From a virus: a stretch of 28,421 nucleotides of DNA. The notes beneath the pieces were generated by a model, which saw nothing but the letters and a program-made list of their open reading frames with translations, was not told the DNA's origin and searched no databases. Positions 18,619-25,180 of this stretch are shown here, piece after piece. Both the position numbers and the translations under genes were made by a program. The stretch is taken from the IMG/VR virus record IMGVR_UViG_3300034954_000840, positions 1 to 28,421 of that record; one strand, given 5' to 3'. The stretch's first letter is position 1. Every line of letters starts with the position of its first letter.

Positions 18619-18626
18619 TATTTAGC
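18619..18626 (-). promoter_or_regulatory. Weak late-promoter-like octamer for the baseplate operon
   Basis: The minus strand reads GCTAAATA, 6 of 8 bases of TATAAATA, 20 nt upstream of the nucleotidyltransferase ATG. It is the only candidate in the divergent region facing left. Position supports it; the match alone is weak. Confidence 0.35.
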
Positions 18627-18640
18627 CTGCAGAAAAACCG

Positions 18641-18669
18641 TTGACTTTTGTACGCAGACATACTATACT
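18641..18669 (+). promoter_or_regulatory. Sigma70-type promoter for gp55-gp47-gp46
   Basis: TTGACT at 18641-18646 and TATACT at 18664-18669 are separated by exactly 17 nt, close to the bacterial consensus. Transcription would begin near 18676, before an AAGAGG ribosome site (18683-18688) and the gp55 ATG at 18693. A host-sigma promoter fits genes needed before late transcription starts. Confidence 0.75.
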
Positions 18670-18692
18670 AACATAAATCTGAAAGAGGTTCA

Positions 18693-19550
18693 ATGGCAAA
18701 AAGAGTAAATTATTTAAACAACAAAGACCTATTAGCAGAGATTCACAAGAGCAAACTGAGTTTCTGTTGGTTTCAAGATGAAGAAAATACAGTATATGAT
18801 ATCATCATAGGCAAAGACGATAAGATTACCAGAAGTGTTTTGAAAGAAGCAAGGCAGAATCGTGCAACGAGACAAGAGAAACGCATGTACGAAGAAGCCA
18901 TGTTAGACTGGGAAACAAACAATGGTAAACGCAGTCAACGACCTAAACAAAACCAATTCAATGTGGATCCAAAGTCAATCAAAGACGATGAATTAGTTAT
19001 CAGAGTCATGACATTTGATCACATACCACTGGAGCAACGTAAAAATAAACCAAAAACTGTGGCAGATCATCATTCAAGATGTAACTATCCACCATTCAAA
19101 CATGTTAGACTGAAAGAAGGTGAATGGGAAGAAGTGCTACGCAGTCATTGGGAAGGCGGAATAGGCAACGGACATTTTAGTGTGGATCATGGAACAATAA
19201 CACCTAAACTAGCAAAAATGTTCATGATGTTGTGTCATCGTTACAGTATGCGAAGTAACTGGCGAGGATATACATATGTAGATGAAATGCGTTCGCAGGC
19301 ACTACTGCAACTATCTCAAATAGGTTTGCAGTTTGATGAAAGCAAATCACAGAATCCATTTGCATATTACACAGCCGCCATTACAAACAGTTTTACAAGA
19401 GTTCTAAATTTAGAAAAACGTAATCAAAACATAAGAGATGATCTGTTGATAGAAGCAGGACAAAATCCAAGTTGGACAAGACAGATTGAACACGAAATGA
19501 AAATGAAAGAACTTGACGAACATACTACAGTACCATCAACAAACAGGTAA
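18693..19550 (+). CDS. gp55: Late-transcription sigma factor gp55
   Basis: A 285-residue protein. Residues about 190-245 match the sigma region-2-like part of gp55: YVDEMRSQALLQLSQIGLQF, FDESKSQNPFAYYTAAITNSF and TRVLNLEKRNQNIRDDLL. gp55 binds host RNA polymerase and directs it to the TATAAATA late promoters, octamers of which are seen in this window. It is about 100 residues longer than T4 gp55 (185), the extra being a Lys/Arg/Gln-rich N-terminal region of unknown role. It precedes gp47 by 6 nt. The order 55-47-46 agrees with T4-like phages. Confidence 0.85.
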   Translation: MAKRVNYLNNKDLLAEIHKSKLSFCWFQDEENTVYDIIIGKDDKITRSVLKEARQNRATRQEKRMYEEAMLDWETNNGKRSQRPKQNQFNVDPKSIKDDELVIRVMTFDHIPLEQRKNKPKTVADHHSRCNYPPFKHVRLKEGEWEEVLRSHWEGGIGNGHFSVDHGTITPKLAKMFMMLCHRYSMRSNWRGYTYVDEMRSQALLQLSQIGLQFDESKSQNPFAYYTAAITNSFTRVLNLEKRNQNIRDDLLIEAGQNPSWTRQIEHEMKMKELDEHTTVPSTNR

Positions 19551-19556
19551 ATTAAA

Positions 19557-20579
19557 ATGCAATTCTTTGAGAAAGTGGCGTGCTTCACTGATATTCACTT
19601 TGGCAATAAAAACAACAACAGAACTTACAACAATGATTGTGAGGCATTTGTCAAATGGTTTTGTGAAGAAAGCAAACAACGTGGAGCAGAAACCTGTATA
19701 TTCTTAGGCGACTGGCATCACCACAGAGCTACATTGAACACCAGCACATTAAACTATAGTGTGAGCAATGTAGGCTTTTTAGCAGAAACATTTAAAAATG
19801 TATACATGATCATGGGCAACCACGATCTATACTATCGTGAAAAACGTGAAATAAACAGTATGCCCTATGCTGGATTGCACCATAATGTACACATGGTAAA
19901 TGATGCTATGTTGGAAGAAAATGGTGTTGCACTGGTTCCATGGTTAGTAGGCGATGAATGGAAAAACATGAAGAAGATCAAATCACGTTATGTGTTTGGA
20001 CATTTTGAGTTGCCCTATTTTAAAATGAATGCTATGGTAGACATGCCTGATCATGGAGAACTAAAAGCAGATGATTTTGCACACCCTGAATATGTGTTTT
20101 CAGGACACTTTCACAAAAGACAAAGCAAAAAGAATGTACACTATTTAGGTTCACCTTTTGGACACAACTATGCAGATGCTTGGGATCATGAACGTGGTGC
20201 TATGTTTTTGGATTGGGGTGGTGAGCCTGAGTATGTAAACTATGCAGGACCCAAATATATCACTATACCACTGAGTCAACTAGTTGACAAACCAGAAGAA
20301 TATCTAGATCATAATGTGTATGCTCGTGTGTCTATGGATGTAAATGTCAGCTATGAAGAAGCAAACTTTCTCAAAGAAACACTCACAAAGGATTACAACC
20401 TACGTGAATTCAGTCTTGTGCCTGTTAAACGTGATGATCATGCAGTTGATTGGGCTGAAGAGGCAAATATAGAGGTTGAAAGTGTTGATCAAATAGTGTA
20501 TAATCAATTAAACTTGGTTGACAGCGAGTTTATAGACAAGAAACTACTAACGGATATCTATCAAGGATTAAATGCTTAA
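19557..20579 (+). CDS. gp47: Recombination endonuclease subunit gp47 (SbcD/Mre11-like)
   Basis: A 340-residue metallophosphoesterase with all the Mre11/SbcD motifs visible: DIHFG (residues 12-16), GDWHH (about 51), GNHDLYY (about 87), GHFELP and GHFHKRQ. These bind two metal ions for DNA cleavage. With gp46 it resects double-strand ends for recombination-dependent replication and repair. The length equals T4 gp47 (about 339). Its stop overlaps the gp46 start by 8 nt, consistent with equimolar expression. Confidence 0.95.
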   Translation: MQFFEKVACFTDIHFGNKNNNRTYNNDCEAFVKWFCEESKQRGAETCIFLGDWHHHRATLNTSTLNYSVSNVGFLAETFKNVYMIMGNHDLYYREKREINSMPYAGLHHNVHMVNDAMLEENGVALVPWLVGDEWKNMKKIKSRYVFGHFELPYFKMNAMVDMPDHGELKADDFAHPEYVFSGHFHKRQSKKNVHYLGSPFGHNYADAWDHERGAMFLDWGGEPEYVNYAGPKYITIPLSQLVDKPEEYLDHNVYARVSMDVNVSYEEANFLKETLTKDYNLREFSLVPVKRDDHAVDWAEEANIEVESVDQIVYNQLNLVDSEFIDKKLLTDIYQGLNA

Positions 20580-22347
20580 ATTAAAAACTATCACAATGAA
20601 GAACTTCATGAGTGTTGGCAATGTCACTCAGGCTGTTCACATAGATCGCAGTGGCCTTACACTAGTGTTGGGCAACAACTTGGACTTAGGCGGAGATGGT
20701 TCTCGTAATGGTACAGGTAAAACTACTATTATCAATGCACTCAGCTACAGTCTGTATGGCCTAGCTCTATACAACATCAAGAAAGACAACCTTATCAACA
20801 AAACCAATGGTAAGCACATGGTGGTTACTGTGGAGTTTGAAAAGGATGGTGTTGAATACAGAGTAGAACGAGGTCGTAGCCCACGTTTCTTTAGATTCTA
20901 TGTGCAGAATCATCAATCTGGTGAAGATGCCACAGATGAACAACAAGGCGAAGGCAGAGAAACACAAAAAGTCATTGACAGACTATTGGGTATGAGTCAT
21001 GACATGTTCAAACATATTGTGGCACTAAACACATACACAGAACCTTTCTTGAGCATGAAAAACAATGATCAAAGAGATATCATTGAGCAGTTGTTGGGTA
21101 TCACAATGCTTACAGAAAAAGCAGAACGACTCAAAGAACAACAGAAAACTGTGCGTGACAGCATCAAAGAAGAAGAAATTAAAATATCAGCTGTCAAAGA
21201 AGCAAACGAACGTTTTGAAAAAAGCATCAGCGATATGGAACGTCGACAACGCATGTGGATTAAAAAACGTGATGATGACATAGTTGATATTGAAAAAGAA
21301 ATATCAGTCATGGAATTGCTAGACATTGATCAAGAAGTTGCAAAACACACAGAACTTGAAGAATGGAACACAAACAACAATAAACTGACAGAAACAAAAC
21401 GTTGGCTAGACAATATTGTCAGTGAATATAAAAAGTATGACAAAACAGTAAACAAACTTGAAAAAGAAATTGAACTGTTAAAAGATCACAAGTGTCATGC
21501 TTGTGGACAGGATCTGCATGATGACAGTCAAGAACAGATACTGCGTAACAAAGAAGAACAGTTGGGCGAAGCAAGAAACAATTTGTTAGAAAGTGAAGCA
21601 CAACAAAAAGAACACAATGATGTTATTGCAAACATTGGCACGTTAGGACAAATGCCAGTAACGCACTATAACACGTTAACAGAGGCCCTACAACATCAGA
21701 ACACACTAACAACTTTACGTGCAGAAGTAACAAAACTACAAGACACAGTTGATCCATACAGTGAACAAATAGATCAAATGCGTAATGAAGGGTTACAAGA
21801 AGTCAATTGGGACACAATGAACGAACTGGTAAAAGTGCGTGAACACCAAGACTTTCTGTACAAACTGTTGACAAACAAGGATAGTTTTGTTAGAAAACGC
21901 ATCATTGAACAGAATCTAATATTCTTAAACAACAGATTAGGCTACTATATTAATCAGTTAGGATTGCCACATGATGTTATGTTCCAACCTGATTTAGAAG
22001 TAAGCATACAGCAACTAGGACAAGACTTAGACTTTGATAATCTGTCTAGAGGTGAACGCAACAGATTGATATTGAGCTTGAGTTGGGCTTTCCGTGATGT
22101 GTTTGAAAGCATGAATCATCCAATTAACTTTATGGCCATTGATGAACTTATAGACAGTGGTATGGATAGTGCTGGTGTTGACAATGCATTGAGTGTTTTG
22201 AAGAAAACAGAAAGAGAACGCAATAAAAACATACTGTTGATTTCACACAAAGAAGAACTGGTGGGCAGAGTAAACAATGTACTACAGGTTACAAAAGAAA
22301 ATGGCTTTACTACGTTTGATGTTGACGTGGAGGCATTTGATGTCTAG
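20572..22347 (+). CDS. gp46: Recombination endonuclease subunit gp46 (SbcC/Rad50-like)
   Basis: A 591-residue SMC-type ATPase. Walker A is NGTGKTT (about residues 45-51). A long charged coiled coil with many Glu, Lys and Gln residues surrounds a zinc hook CHAC (Cys308, Cys311). The ABC signature is LSRGE (491-495), Walker B is FMAIDE (about 520-525), and LLISHKEE follows near the end. Length and order agree with T4 gp46 (about 560). It partners gp47 in end resection. The following gene starts 8 nt before its stop. Confidence 0.95.
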   Translation: MLKLKTITMKNFMSVGNVTQAVHIDRSGLTLVLGNNLDLGGDGSRNGTGKTTIINALSYSLYGLALYNIKKDNLINKTNGKHMVVTVEFEKDGVEYRVERGRSPRFFRFYVQNHQSGEDATDEQQGEGRETQKVIDRLLGMSHDMFKHIVALNTYTEPFLSMKNNDQRDIIEQLLGITMLTEKAERLKEQQKTVRDSIKEEEIKISAVKEANERFEKSISDMERRQRMWIKKRDDDIVDIEKEISVMELLDIDQEVAKHTELEEWNTNNNKLTETKRWLDNIVSEYKKYDKTVNKLEKEIELLKDHKCHACGQDLHDDSQEQILRNKEEQLGEARNNLLESEAQQKEHNDVIANIGTLGQMPVTHYNTLTEALQHQNTLTTLRAEVTKLQDTVDPYSEQIDQMRNEGLQEVNWDTMNELVKVREHQDFLYKLLTNKDSFVRKRIIEQNLIFLNNRLGYYINQLGLPHDVMFQPDLEVSIQQLGQDLDFDNLSRGERNRLILSLSWAFRDVFESMNHPINFMAIDELIDSGMDSAGVDNALSVLKKTERERNKNILLISHKEELVGRVNNVLQVTKENGFTTFDVDVEAFDV

Positions 22348-22747
22348 TGAAGAACACATCAAACAACAGATGGATCCAAGGCACGATCAAAGTGCATTTA
22401 AACCTAAAAAAATATATGAATCACCTGATGGTGGTAAAACTGTGTACGAAAGAGATTTTGGTGCACCGCACACAGAAAGGACATTAATTGTGGGCAATGA
22501 TGATTATATGACAGATACATTGAGTGTTGACCTATCAAACCACTTAGATGAAATGGGTATAGTTGATAGCTATTATGAAGATGATACTGTGAGCATTGCA
22601 GATGTAACTGATCTTACTTCGCTTACATCTTCAACTCCAACTGTAACAATAGGTGGTTGGGACCAACCTTATGAAAACAACAAAATTAGAAAATGTAAGA
22701 AAAAATTACCAAAAGATCTATACAAAAAGTACGGAATCACTGACTAA
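22340..22747 (+). CDS. Unknown 135-residue protein coupled to gp46
   Basis: I place the start at ATG 22340 because GGAGG at 22329-22333 lies 6 nt upstream; the frame is open further up but would overlap gp46 by 70 nt. The product is acidic in the middle, with a Thr/Ser-rich stretch (TDLTSLTSSTPTVTIGG) and a Lys-rich C-terminus (KIRKCKKKLPKDLYKKYGI). No signal peptide, membrane segment or known motif is seen. The strong ribosome site and 8-nt overlap suggest co-expression with gp46, perhaps as an accessory factor. The function is unknown. Confidence 0.7.
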   Translation: MSSEEHIKQQMDPRHDQSAFKPKKIYESPDGGKTVYERDFGAPHTERTLIVGNDDYMTDTLSVDLSNHLDEMGIVDSYYEDDTVSIADVTDLTSLTSSTPTVTIGGWDQPYENNKIRKCKKKLPKDLYKKYGITD

Positions 22748-22784
22748 GAAGTCTTACCATACACACAGGTAACATAAACATAAA

Positions 22785-23222
22785 ATGTGGACATACAAAG
22801 GCAAAGCCGTAGATACTGTTTCAGAAGACTACGTTGGCTTTGTTTACTTAATCACAAACAAAATTAATGGTAAGAAGTATATAGGCAAGAAACTTGCCAA
22901 ATTTAAAAAAACTAGACCACCATTAAAAGGCAAGAAAAACAAAAGAAGAACTACAGTAGAAAGCGATTGGCGTGAGTATTGGGGTAGTTCAGATCACTTA
23001 TTGGCAGACGTAGAACAATTAGGCTCAGAAAATTTCACCAGAGAAATACTTTATTTTTGCACAACACGAGGCGAACTTAGTTACTTAGAAGCACAAGAGC
23101 AATTTGCTAGACAGGTGCTACTAACAGACGATTACTACAATGGCATAATAAATGTACGAGTCGGCAGTTCCAAGGCCCTTAAAGAAAATCTCCAAAAACA
23201 CAAAAACATATCCTCTCTATAA
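22785..23222 (+). CDS. GIY-YIG nuclease domain protein
   Basis: A 145-residue protein with VYLITN at the GIY position, YIGKK at the YIG position, the basic stretch KKTRPPLKGKKNKRR, EYWGSS, and SYLEAQEQF with the probable metal-binding Glu. This is the pattern of free-standing GIY-YIG endonucleases of phages. There is no recognisable DNA-binding module after the nuclease, so it may be a repair or small homing nuclease. No strong Shine-Dalgarno precedes the ATG (only AGGTAA at 22769-22774). It lies directly before the 350-nt RNA-like region, and its stop codon is inside a TATAAAAA octamer. Confidence 0.75.
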   Translation: MWTYKGKAVDTVSEDYVGFVYLITNKINGKKYIGKKLAKFKKTRPPLKGKKNKRRTTVESDWREYWGSSDHLLADVEQLGSENFTREILYFCTTRGELSYLEAQEQFARQVLLTDDYYNGIINVRVGSSKALKENLQKHKNISSL

Positions 23223-23225
23223 AAA
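23218..23225 (+). promoter_or_regulatory. Late-promoter-like octamer before the RNA region
   Basis: TATAAAAA, one mismatch from TATAAATA, overlaps the stop of the GIY-YIG gene. Transcription would begin near 23232, exactly at the start of the structured non-coding stretch. Confidence 0.4.
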
Positions 23226-23562
23226 GCATTGAGATTGTATACAAGCTGTACCGTCGGATCTTGCTTGAGGAAAGCAAACCAAATGACCAGGCTCTACTGC
23301 GCCATTGTAACCTGGAAGTAGCCCGAATGTCGTCATCATGGCTTAGGGTGGTCTTGCGTTGATAAAGATGTACGTAAAGGGGTATCGCTCAACCGCCTCT
23401 GCCGTAAGGTTGTACAATGATGATGCGTCGGTTCCGAGACAAATGGACCAGTTGTGCTTTGCCGTAACAGGCTAAGTGCGACTGAACCAAAGCCAAATAG
23501 ACTAAGTATAACAAATGATTCGAGTCTTTAGACGAAGAATCCGATGAACTTGTTCATCGTTT
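23226..23562 (+). ncRNA. Candidate structured RNA, class unknown
   Basis: No plausible ORF lies here, and by hand count 23281-23460 is about 49% G+C, against about 38-40% in the genes around. Helices found by reading: 23261-23266 with 23272-23277 (6 bp); 23287-23291 with 23311-23315 (5 bp); 23331-23339 with 23417-23425 (9 bp), enclosing 23346-23352 with 23392-23398 (7 bp) and a GUAA-capped hairpin at 23401-23410; 23444-23489 (long hairpin); 23517-23541; and 23542-23559. The helices are nested and do not clash, as expected for a real fold. It could be a free RNA made from the 23218 promoter or a long leader of the ATP-grasp gene. It does not match tRNA, tmRNA or RNase P RNA as far as I can judge. 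Confidence 0.65.
23444..23489 (+). ncRNA. Strongest hairpin of the structured RNA
   Basis: Bases 23449-23457 pair with 23476-23484 over 9 bp, including three G-U pairs. The helix continues 23458-23463 with 23470-23475 with a single U-U mismatch, closed by a 6-nt loop (23464-23469). A 3-bp helix, 23444-23446 with 23487-23489, adds to the base. The G-U pairs make the partner strands unlike an ordinary DNA palindrome and favour function as RNA. Confidence 0.7.
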
Positions 23563-23567
23563 AGGAG
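23542..23567 (+). promoter_or_regulatory. Stem-loop next to the ATP-grasp ribosome site
   Basis: CGATGAA (23542-23548) and TTCATCG (23553-23559) form a perfect 7-bp stem with a CUUG loop, ending 3 nt before the Shine-Dalgarno AGGAG (23563-23567). No U-run follows, so it is not a terminator. It may protect, present or control the ribosome site. Confidence 0.5.
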
Positions 23568-23574
23568 ATTTTAA

Positions 23575-24477
23575 ATGTGGTTGGGCGATGAACAGTTTTC
23601 GCATCATTGCGAGAACTTGGAGTTAACTCCTTCTGTCGATATTCCTTTGCACGATCCTGATGCTTTAGATTTAAATCCTACTCTTGAATGGATGTTTGAC
23701 AAAAGGCGTATTCTGGATATACAGAACATGAAATGGTTTCCGCATGGAAAACTTACTCCTGACTTTTTACCTTGCTTTTCAAAGCCTTTGCAGAACATAT
23801 GGGGCATGGGCATAAACACTTCACATTGTGTGGACAAAGAAGATTATCTAAAAAACTACTACCCAGCACACATTTGTATGGAAGTATTAACAGGTGAACA
23901 CAGTACATTTGATATTGCTCTGGATCAATGCAAAGTGCTTGATTGGAGATGCACAGTAGGATATTCAATAGGGGATGGTAGATTTTCGCATTGGCAAAGC
24001 ATACCAATACATGAATCACCCAATGAAGTTGCAACATTCAACAGAAGAAGATTCATTCTAGAATTTATAGATAATCATCTGCAAGAGTATACAGGCATGT
24101 TGAATTTTGAATTTATAGGAGACAAGTGCATAGAAGTACATCCTCGTTGTAACACAGAAATGATGTGTGCGTGGGGACCACAGTATATCAAACAGGTTAA
24201 ATACTTTTATGAACAGGGCACCTGGCATGCTATCAAAGACTTCAAAGAAGGTTGTACTGTTCCTGTTTGGGGTAAACTGAACAAAAAATACAAAATGAAA
24301 TTGGCAGATAGAGTCAAGTTTTCGGTTGCAGATGGCGTAAACTTCGTGTACTATGATATCGACAACATAGAAGATTCTAATCCTCCAGGAGGTCAACGAC
24401 TTGCCTTTGTGGCAGGCCACGATTATGAAAAATGTAGAGAACATGCACAAAAACTTAGTGATTACTTCAATGGATGA
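23575..24477 (+). CDS. ATP-grasp-like ligase domain protein
   Basis: A 300-residue protein, start supported by AGGAG 7 nt upstream. ATP-grasp features by reading: LPCFSKPLQNIWGMGI (65-80) resembles the Lys and Gly-rich loop that binds ATP; CMEVLTGEHSTFDIAL (101-116) resembles the E..GxE.S.D strand; GMLNFEFIGDKCIEVHPR (174-191) resembles the G..N.EFI......E.NPR metal-binding end, with Glu179 and Glu187 as likely ligands and His in place of the usual Asn. The usual N-terminal pre-ATP-grasp domain is absent or very short. Such enzymes join a carboxylate to an amine or thiol using ATP; the substrate is unknown. The next gene overlaps by 8 nt. It is not a T4 core gene. Confidence 0.55.
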   Translation: MWLGDEQFSHHCENLELTPSVDIPLHDPDALDLNPTLEWMFDKRRILDIQNMKWFPHGKLTPDFLPCFSKPLQNIWGMGINTSHCVDKEDYLKNYYPAHICMEVLTGEHSTFDIALDQCKVLDWRCTVGYSIGDGRFSHWQSIPIHESPNEVATFNRRRFILEFIDNHLQEYTGMLNFEFIGDKCIEVHPRCNTEMMCAWGPQYIKQVKYFYEQGTWHAIKDFKEGCTVPVWGKLNKKYKMKLADRVKFSVADGVNFVYYDIDNIEDSNPPGGQRLAFVAGHDYEKCREHAQKLSDYFNG

Positions 24478-24937
24478 ACAGATCCGTTCTTGGATCACTA
24501 AATTTGTAAGCAAACCAAATCCATTACTGAACAACTTTCCTCCATGTCCTTTTGCAAAAAAGGCTCTGTTAGATGAACGAGTAAGCATACAAAAATTTAC
24601 CAATTGGGACGAACTCAGTCATGTGGCGGCAGATTGGGACGACAGTTTAGATGTTGCCATATGGTGGTTCTATGACAAACCATTGGAAGCTATGTTGAAG
24701 ACCAAACTGCAATTCAATGATGTATGGCAACCACATGACATGTGGCTGTTGATGGATCATCCAGATCATTATGAATTGGTAAGTGGTGTTGAAATGAATT
24801 TTGGTATTGCTGGTTTGTTGCTGTTACAGAGATATAGTGCTTTGGTTGATGCAAGTAAAACACTTGAACGACAGGGTTATTATAACAGTTGGAGTGATGA
24901 CGATAGAGCGTTTGTGCATAGACGCAACAGATTATAA
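24470..24937 (+). CDS. Unknown 155-residue partner of the ATP-grasp gene
   Basis: The ATG at 24470 overlaps the ATP-grasp stop by 8 nt; the frame is open upstream but a longer start would lie inside that gene. The N-terminus reads MDEQIRSWITKFVSKPN, then LLNNFPPCPFAKKALLD, with Cys26 in a PCPFAKKA motif like the CPFA motif of some small bacterial families such as DUF1415; that likeness covers a few residues only. The rest is rich in Trp, Asp and His (DVAIWWFYDKPLE, DVWQPHDMWLLMDHPDHYEL). No membrane segment or signal peptide is seen. The overlap suggests it works with the ATP-grasp protein, as substrate, carrier or second enzyme. It ends convergently, overlapping the opposing small ORF by 6 nt. 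Confidence 0.65.
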   Translation: MDEQIRSWITKFVSKPNPLLNNFPPCPFAKKALLDERVSIQKFTNWDELSHVAADWDDSLDVAIWWFYDKPLEAMLKTKLQFNDVWQPHDMWLLMDHPDHYELVSGVEMNFGIAGLLLLQRYSALVDASKTLERQGYYNSWSDDDRAFVHRRNRL

Positions 24938-25180
24938 ACTCACAGATTTTTTACCAGACGCAGATTGTCTTGCCATAGTTTCTTGTTCTATCTTATTAGT
25001 AAATCTTTCAATCATTATCTGTATCTCATTGGGCTCCATCATAAGCAAGTCGTGATAAGAAAATGCACCGTCGGTGTATAATATAGAATCCATGACATTG
25101 GCAATTAATTGTTTTCTTTCAGCATCTATTTTTTCCTGCGCCGCCCTAACCTGCTGGTAGTCACTCTGAGAGACGCTTAT
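24932..25180 (-). CDS. Small ORF after gp26 without a normal start codon
   Basis: An 82-codon reading frame with gene-like content (SQSDYQQVRAAQEKIDAERK, ILYTDGAFSYHDLLMMEPNE, MIERFTNKIEQETMARQ), predicted helical with an acidic/basic coiled-coil look. From the preceding stop to the first ATG, 53 codons before the end, there is no ATG, GTG or TTG. Possible explanations are an AUA start at 25180-25178 overlapping the gp26 stop as ATAA, or -1 frameshifting out of gp26 on the heptamer at 25183-25189. The place after gp26 is where T4 has gp51, a hub assembly factor, but no gp51 similarity can be claimed. It is too short to show up as a long ATG-started ORF. Confidence 0.6.
   Translation of the reverse strand: MSVSQSDYQQVRAAQEKIDAERKQLIANVMDSILYTDGAFSYHDLLMMEPNEIQIMIERFTNKIEQETMARQSASGKKSVSL

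Noticed and set aside
23261-23480. RNase P RNA, because of a GAGGAAAG string at 23267-23274
   Set aside because: The partner strand of the P4 helix and the other conserved blocks are missing, and the string forms the loop of a local hairpin.
23226-23562. tmRNA, tRNA or group I intron
   Set aside because: No tRNA-like acceptor and T-arm, no tag frame ending in an ALAA-like peptide, and no clear P7 or R/S core could be found. The group I possibility is rejected only by eye.
23542-23562. Intrinsic terminator
   Set aside because: The perfect stem is not followed by a run of T; instead a Shine-Dalgarno sequence and an ATG follow.
24058-24603. Minus-strand 181-codon ORF opposite the ATP-grasp genes
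   Set aside because: It has no ribosome site and lies fully opposite two overlapping plus-strand genes with better coding character.
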